Source: Gillisia lutea (lineage in GTDB: Bacteria > Bacteroidota > Bacteroidia > Flavobacteriales > Flavobacteriaceae). Taken from it: DNA of 64,000 bases. Position numbers and translations under genes: made by a program. Below, piece by piece: positions 61,149 to 64,000 of this stretch (position 1 is its first letter; the number at the start of each line of letters is the position of its first letter). The notes beneath the pieces are model-generated. The model did not search any database. It had not been told where the DNA came from and was given only the letters and a program-made list of their open reading frames with translations. Location of the stretch: the NCBI RefSeq assembly GCF_021568705.1, contig NZ_JAKGTH010000008.1, positions 424,289-488,288 on the forward strand. The letters are read 5' to 3'.

Positions 61149-63929
61149 GCTGTATTTTTTTATGTAGTATTCTAATTCTTGAAAAGCTAATGAAAATTTG
61201 GATTTTCTTTCAGAAAATTTATATGGAATGACCCCAAAATCCATAAAATATTTATCTAATAATGATTTGAGGATAGAGGCATCCGTATATTCTCTATAAT
61301 GATCTTTTAAGTCATAGAGTTTTGATTCTATTATGCAATTACATTCTTTCAAATTTTCTTCAAGTTCTTTTAATTCAAATTCTTTGGCATCTTTGTATTT
61401 ATATGCTAATTCTACAAAGTTCTCATTTGATTTAATAATTTTATGATCTCGTTTAACTCCAATCGCGTAACGGTTGTAATTATCATCGAACAATTTCTCA
61501 TACATAAGTTTATCTATATATAGTTTAGCGCCCTTATTATAATTACTAATATTTGCCTCACTTTGGTAATAAGACATAGCTATATCATTTGGATCTGAAA
61601 TATGCATAAATGCATTTTTTAAGTCGAAATCTTTAAGTTTGTTAAATTTCTTTTTTGGAAGAAAATGTAATAATGTTTTATCGGAATTCTTATCTATGAA
61701 AAATTTGTTTCTCAATATATAACCTTCCTTTGACAGGATAAGATCTACACTTCCAATAGCCGGATGATAAAATGTTTTGCTTTCAAATTCACTTAAATCA
61801 GTTGGTAAACTTAATTCAATACAAAGTAATTTGGCAATAATATCATTATGTATTTCTATAAGTAACTGTTTTTTAAAAGGTATGTTGCCTCCGTCCAAGT
61901 TATTTCTACTTAAACTTAAGGGTAGATTTCCATCAAAATCAAAAACAGAAATATAAGGCAAAGAAACTTCGTCAAATCCAAATCTTTTAATTTCAGGAAT
62001 TAATATTCCATTTACTATAAATTTCCCTGTTTTTTGACTTTGTTTTCTATAGAAACTGTCACCTTTACAGAATTTAGAGTCATATGTCCATATAATTTTA
62101 TTATACTTAACGTCTTTAAATTCTCGCCAAATTTTAGACAAAGCATCACTAAATCCTGGCGTTTTGTTTTTAACTCCTAATTTAGAAAAACTATCAGTTT
62201 TATCAATAAAAGTAACCTTTGGATTATCTTGTTTATACCACTTATCAAAGCGATACGAACTTTCATTAAATTCATTTAAAATTTCCTTTTTTATTTTTAT
62301 TGTGATTGACGTTCCTACAGAATCCTTATCTATTCTAGTAATTTCAATCTGTTCAGAATTTAAGTCAGTTTTGAAAGATAGACCCTTGCTAGAGTTAGAA
62401 TCTCTACTTTCCAATTGAATTTCATTTCCAATTAAAAAAGAGGCTAAAACCCCAATTCCGAACTTTCCACTTCTTTGAATTTTAGAATGACCTTCTATGT
62501 TGGAAAAATTCTTTTTCCAAATAGCACTTTTTCTTAATGATGAACCAACCTCAAGAAAGAAATTTTTAATTATATCGAGGTTCATTCCTAACCCGTTATC
62601 ATCAATTTTAAAAAAGTATTCTTCTTCATCTTGGTAAAACGAAATCTTGACCTCTCCTTTATACTTTGATCCTTCCAAAAATTCTCTTTCTCTACAAGAG
62701 TCTACAGCATTTTGAAGTAATTCTCTTACTCCATATGTTGGATCATTTCCATATAGTGGACCTATAAGCAATTTGGGTAATTCATTTGATACATTGAAAA
62801 CAATTTTTTCAGGTATATAATTAACTTTTTTAGAATATTCTTTAGTATTATCAATATTTGCTTTTATCCTTCTAAATGCTAATTTTGGCTGCTTTTCTTG
62901 GCTATCCTTACCATAAATTTCTCCTAGAACCGCCCAACTTGTATCTAATTCCATTTGAATATCTGAGAAAAGTTCTTTTAATTTTATGAAAATGGAACTA
63001 TTTCGTGGTTCACAATGTATTACCAGAGTTTCAGGATCTTTATTAAAAGGTTGAACATATTTTACATCTAAATGTTTAAAGAATTCATTTTGAGATACGG
63101 GAGAATTAAATGATTTTAATTTAACTATAATATTGGGAGTTCTCGAAACATCAATTTGAAAGTAATCTGATATTCTAAGCAAAACCATTAAATATATAAT
63201 TTCAATATTAAATGGTTTACTCCAAGTATCTTGAAATTTATTTTCTAAATAATAAAATAAACTTCGAATATTGAGACCATGACTTCTAGCCAAAAGGCCA
63301 GATAAATTTCTAAGTTCGAAATCTAATTCTGATGCAAATGAAATATATCCATCCTGAACTGGAAAACCTTTTAGGCCTATTTCATGAGCGATTCGAGGAT
63401 GATGCCTTCTAATAAATTCACCAATTAACTTCTTATCTTCACCGGTTAACTTATCTTTATTATCTATTTCAGGAACTCTGAAAATCCAATCTTTATTACC
63501 AAATATTTTTTTCTTTTCATTATCCCCAAATCTACGGGCTTCATCAAGGTAATCATTCCATAACTCTTTCCATGTTTTTAAGTCAATTTCTATAATTCTC
63601 AAATCATCATTTTCACCAGAAATTAATTTATAAAATCCCGCAGGAGTTAAATGCATACCAATATCGTGAAGTATTGTACCTAAAATATAAATGGCTATAG
63701 AACTGCTATCCTCTTTTAGAAATGAGTCAATTGTTTCAGCAGGTGTAATTCTTACTGTGGATTCTAAAACTGATTCAACATGTTGAATTCCATGATCAGT
63801 ATATTCTTCAAAAAAGTATAAATTATTTTCTCGAAGTATTGTACCAAATTGAGATAAAGTATAATCAACGATTCCATTTAATTTTTGATTCTTTTCGAGA
63901 ATTTTTTTAAATTCTGATGGTATAATCAT
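61143..63929 (-). CDS. HD-domain / HSP90-type ATPase fusion protein
   Basis: The 928-aa protein has two recognisable parts. Residues 40-260 are an HD-like hydrolase: TDHGIQHVESV (His46, His50), ILHDIGMHL (His88, Asp89), RRHHPRIAHE and a late Asp in RISDYFQID. Residues 380-620 are a GHKL ATPase of HSP90 type: GVRELLQNAVDSCR (N-box), KIDDNGLGM (443-449) and GKFGIGVLASFLIG (488-501). The C-terminal 300 residues are not recognised. Such HD-plus-HSP90 proteins are associated by comparative genomics with conflict/defence systems, but this is inference here. The gene ends inside an attC-like box. ATG at 63929; visibly AT-rich. Confidence 0.8.
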   Translation of the reverse strand: MIIPSEFKKILEKNQKLNGIVDYTLSQFGTILRENNLYFFEEYTDHGIQHVESVLESTVRITPAETIDSFLKEDSSSIAIYILGTILHDIGMHLTPAGFYKLISGENDDLRIIEIDLKTWKELWNDYLDEARRFGDNEKKKIFGNKDWIFRVPEIDNKDKLTGEDKKLIGEFIRRHHPRIAHEIGLKGFPVQDGYISFASELDFELRNLSGLLARSHGLNIRSLFYYLENKFQDTWSKPFNIEIIYLMVLLRISDYFQIDVSRTPNIIVKLKSFNSPVSQNEFFKHLDVKYVQPFNKDPETLVIHCEPRNSSIFIKLKELFSDIQMELDTSWAVLGEIYGKDSQEKQPKLAFRRIKANIDNTKEYSKKVNYIPEKIVFNVSNELPKLLIGPLYGNDPTYGVRELLQNAVDSCREREFLEGSKYKGEVKISFYQDEEEYFFKIDDNGLGMNLDIIKNFFLEVGSSLRKSAIWKKNFSNIEGHSKIQRSGKFGIGVLASFLIGNEIQLESRDSNSSKGLSFKTDLNSEQIEITRIDKDSVGTSITIKIKKEILNEFNESSYRFDKWYKQDNPKVTFIDKTDSFSKLGVKNKTPGFSDALSKIWREFKDVKYNKIIWTYDSKFCKGDSFYRKQSQKTGKFIVNGILIPEIKRFGFDEVSLPYISVFDFDGNLPLSLSRNNLDGGNIPFKKQLLIEIHNDIIAKLLCIELSLPTDLSEFESKTFYHPAIGSVDLILSKEGYILRNKFFIDKNSDKTLLHFLPKKKFNKLKDFDLKNAFMHISDPNDIAMSYYQSEANISNYNKGAKLYIDKLMYEKLFDDNYNRYAIGVKRDHKIIKSNENFVELAYKYKDAKEFELKELEENLKECNCIIESKLYDLKDHYREYTDASILKSLLDKYFMDFGVIPYKFSERKSKFSLAFQELEYYIKKYSA

Positions 63930-64000
63930 TATTAAGTTTTTGGTTTTTGTATTATACTGAAATAGGTTGACCTTTTTTGATTCGATTTTCGACAGTTTAA

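Overview
The window looks like a piece of a Flavobacteriaceae chromosome (phylum Bacteroidota), probably from a marine or otherwise aquatic species. The evidence is low GC, no Shine-Dalgarno pattern ahead of most starts, promoter-like TAnnTTTG boxes, and gene families typical of the group: 2TM-domain/LytTR systems, TonB receptors with a CarboxypepD_reg-like N-terminus, the DUF4129/DUF4350/MoxR/DUF58 cluster, YeeE/YedE pairs and MBL-rhodanese fusions. The genus cannot be fixed from the sequence alone. I saw no rRNA, tRNA, CRISPR array, prophage or insertion sequence.

Layout. 1-5.9 kb: tex (cut by the window edge), an App1-type phosphatase, a lipid kinase, an alpha/beta hydrolase-OsmC fusion and a lipoprotein Cu/Zn superoxide dismutase. 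6.0-7.4 kb: ECF sigma factor and anti-sigma factor. 7.7-13 kb, minus strand: TonB receptor, TPR protein, histidine kinase fused to a 2TM domain, a free 2TM protein and a LytTR regulator. 13.2-18.7 kb: hemerythrin, type II NADH dehydrogenase, a second ECF sigma factor with a membrane partner, an acyltransferase, and a CoA-type Nudix hydrolase whose start codon overlaps that of a divergent lipoprotein prolyl isomerase. 18.7-25.5 kb: RDD protein and the SpoIIM to DUF58 membrane/MoxR cluster. 25.7-33 kb: DUF2141, OxyR, AIM24-like protein, DUF4442, a PadR/PspC operon and thioredoxin reductase.

33.3-41.2 kb: a TRIC channel, then a sulfur locus split in two. YeeE/YedE genes (33995-34969) and an MBL-rhodanese/sterol desaturase-like pair (38931-41179) flank an inserted three-gene biotin-dependent acyl-CoA carboxylase operon (35130-38756). 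The two sulfur halves carry nearly identical palindromic operators at exactly the same distance from a TTTG promoter box, so they are probably co-regulated. 41.4-48.4 kb: aldo/keto reductase, a secreted alpha/beta hydrolase with an unnamed C-terminal domain, a Zn/Cd-type P-ATPase with a Fur-family regulator and a perfect 24-bp palindrome, a small His-rich protein, and a DoxX-DsrE pair. 48.5-55.6 kb: a Coa1-like protein, a GH92 mannosidase, a GAF histidine kinase, a DUF4440 protein, a gene broken by a one-base frameshift, a lipoprotein and a PepSY iron-type membrane protein with a Fur-like box.

55.7-64 kb is the most accessory-looking part. One cluster encodes an Asp/Asn beta-hydroxylase-like oxygenase, a PRMT-like methyltransferase, a cupin-like winged-helix protein and an AlkB-like oxygenase, with a 14-codon ORF starting directly after the AlkB stop. 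After two envelope genes comes a 928-aa HD-plus-HSP90-type-ATPase protein. Its stop codon lies inside a sequence matching an integron attC core box, and a long imperfect hairpin follows, as in a gene cassette. The oxygenase/methyltransferase cluster and this cassette-like HD-HSP90 gene are the best candidates for undescribed systems.
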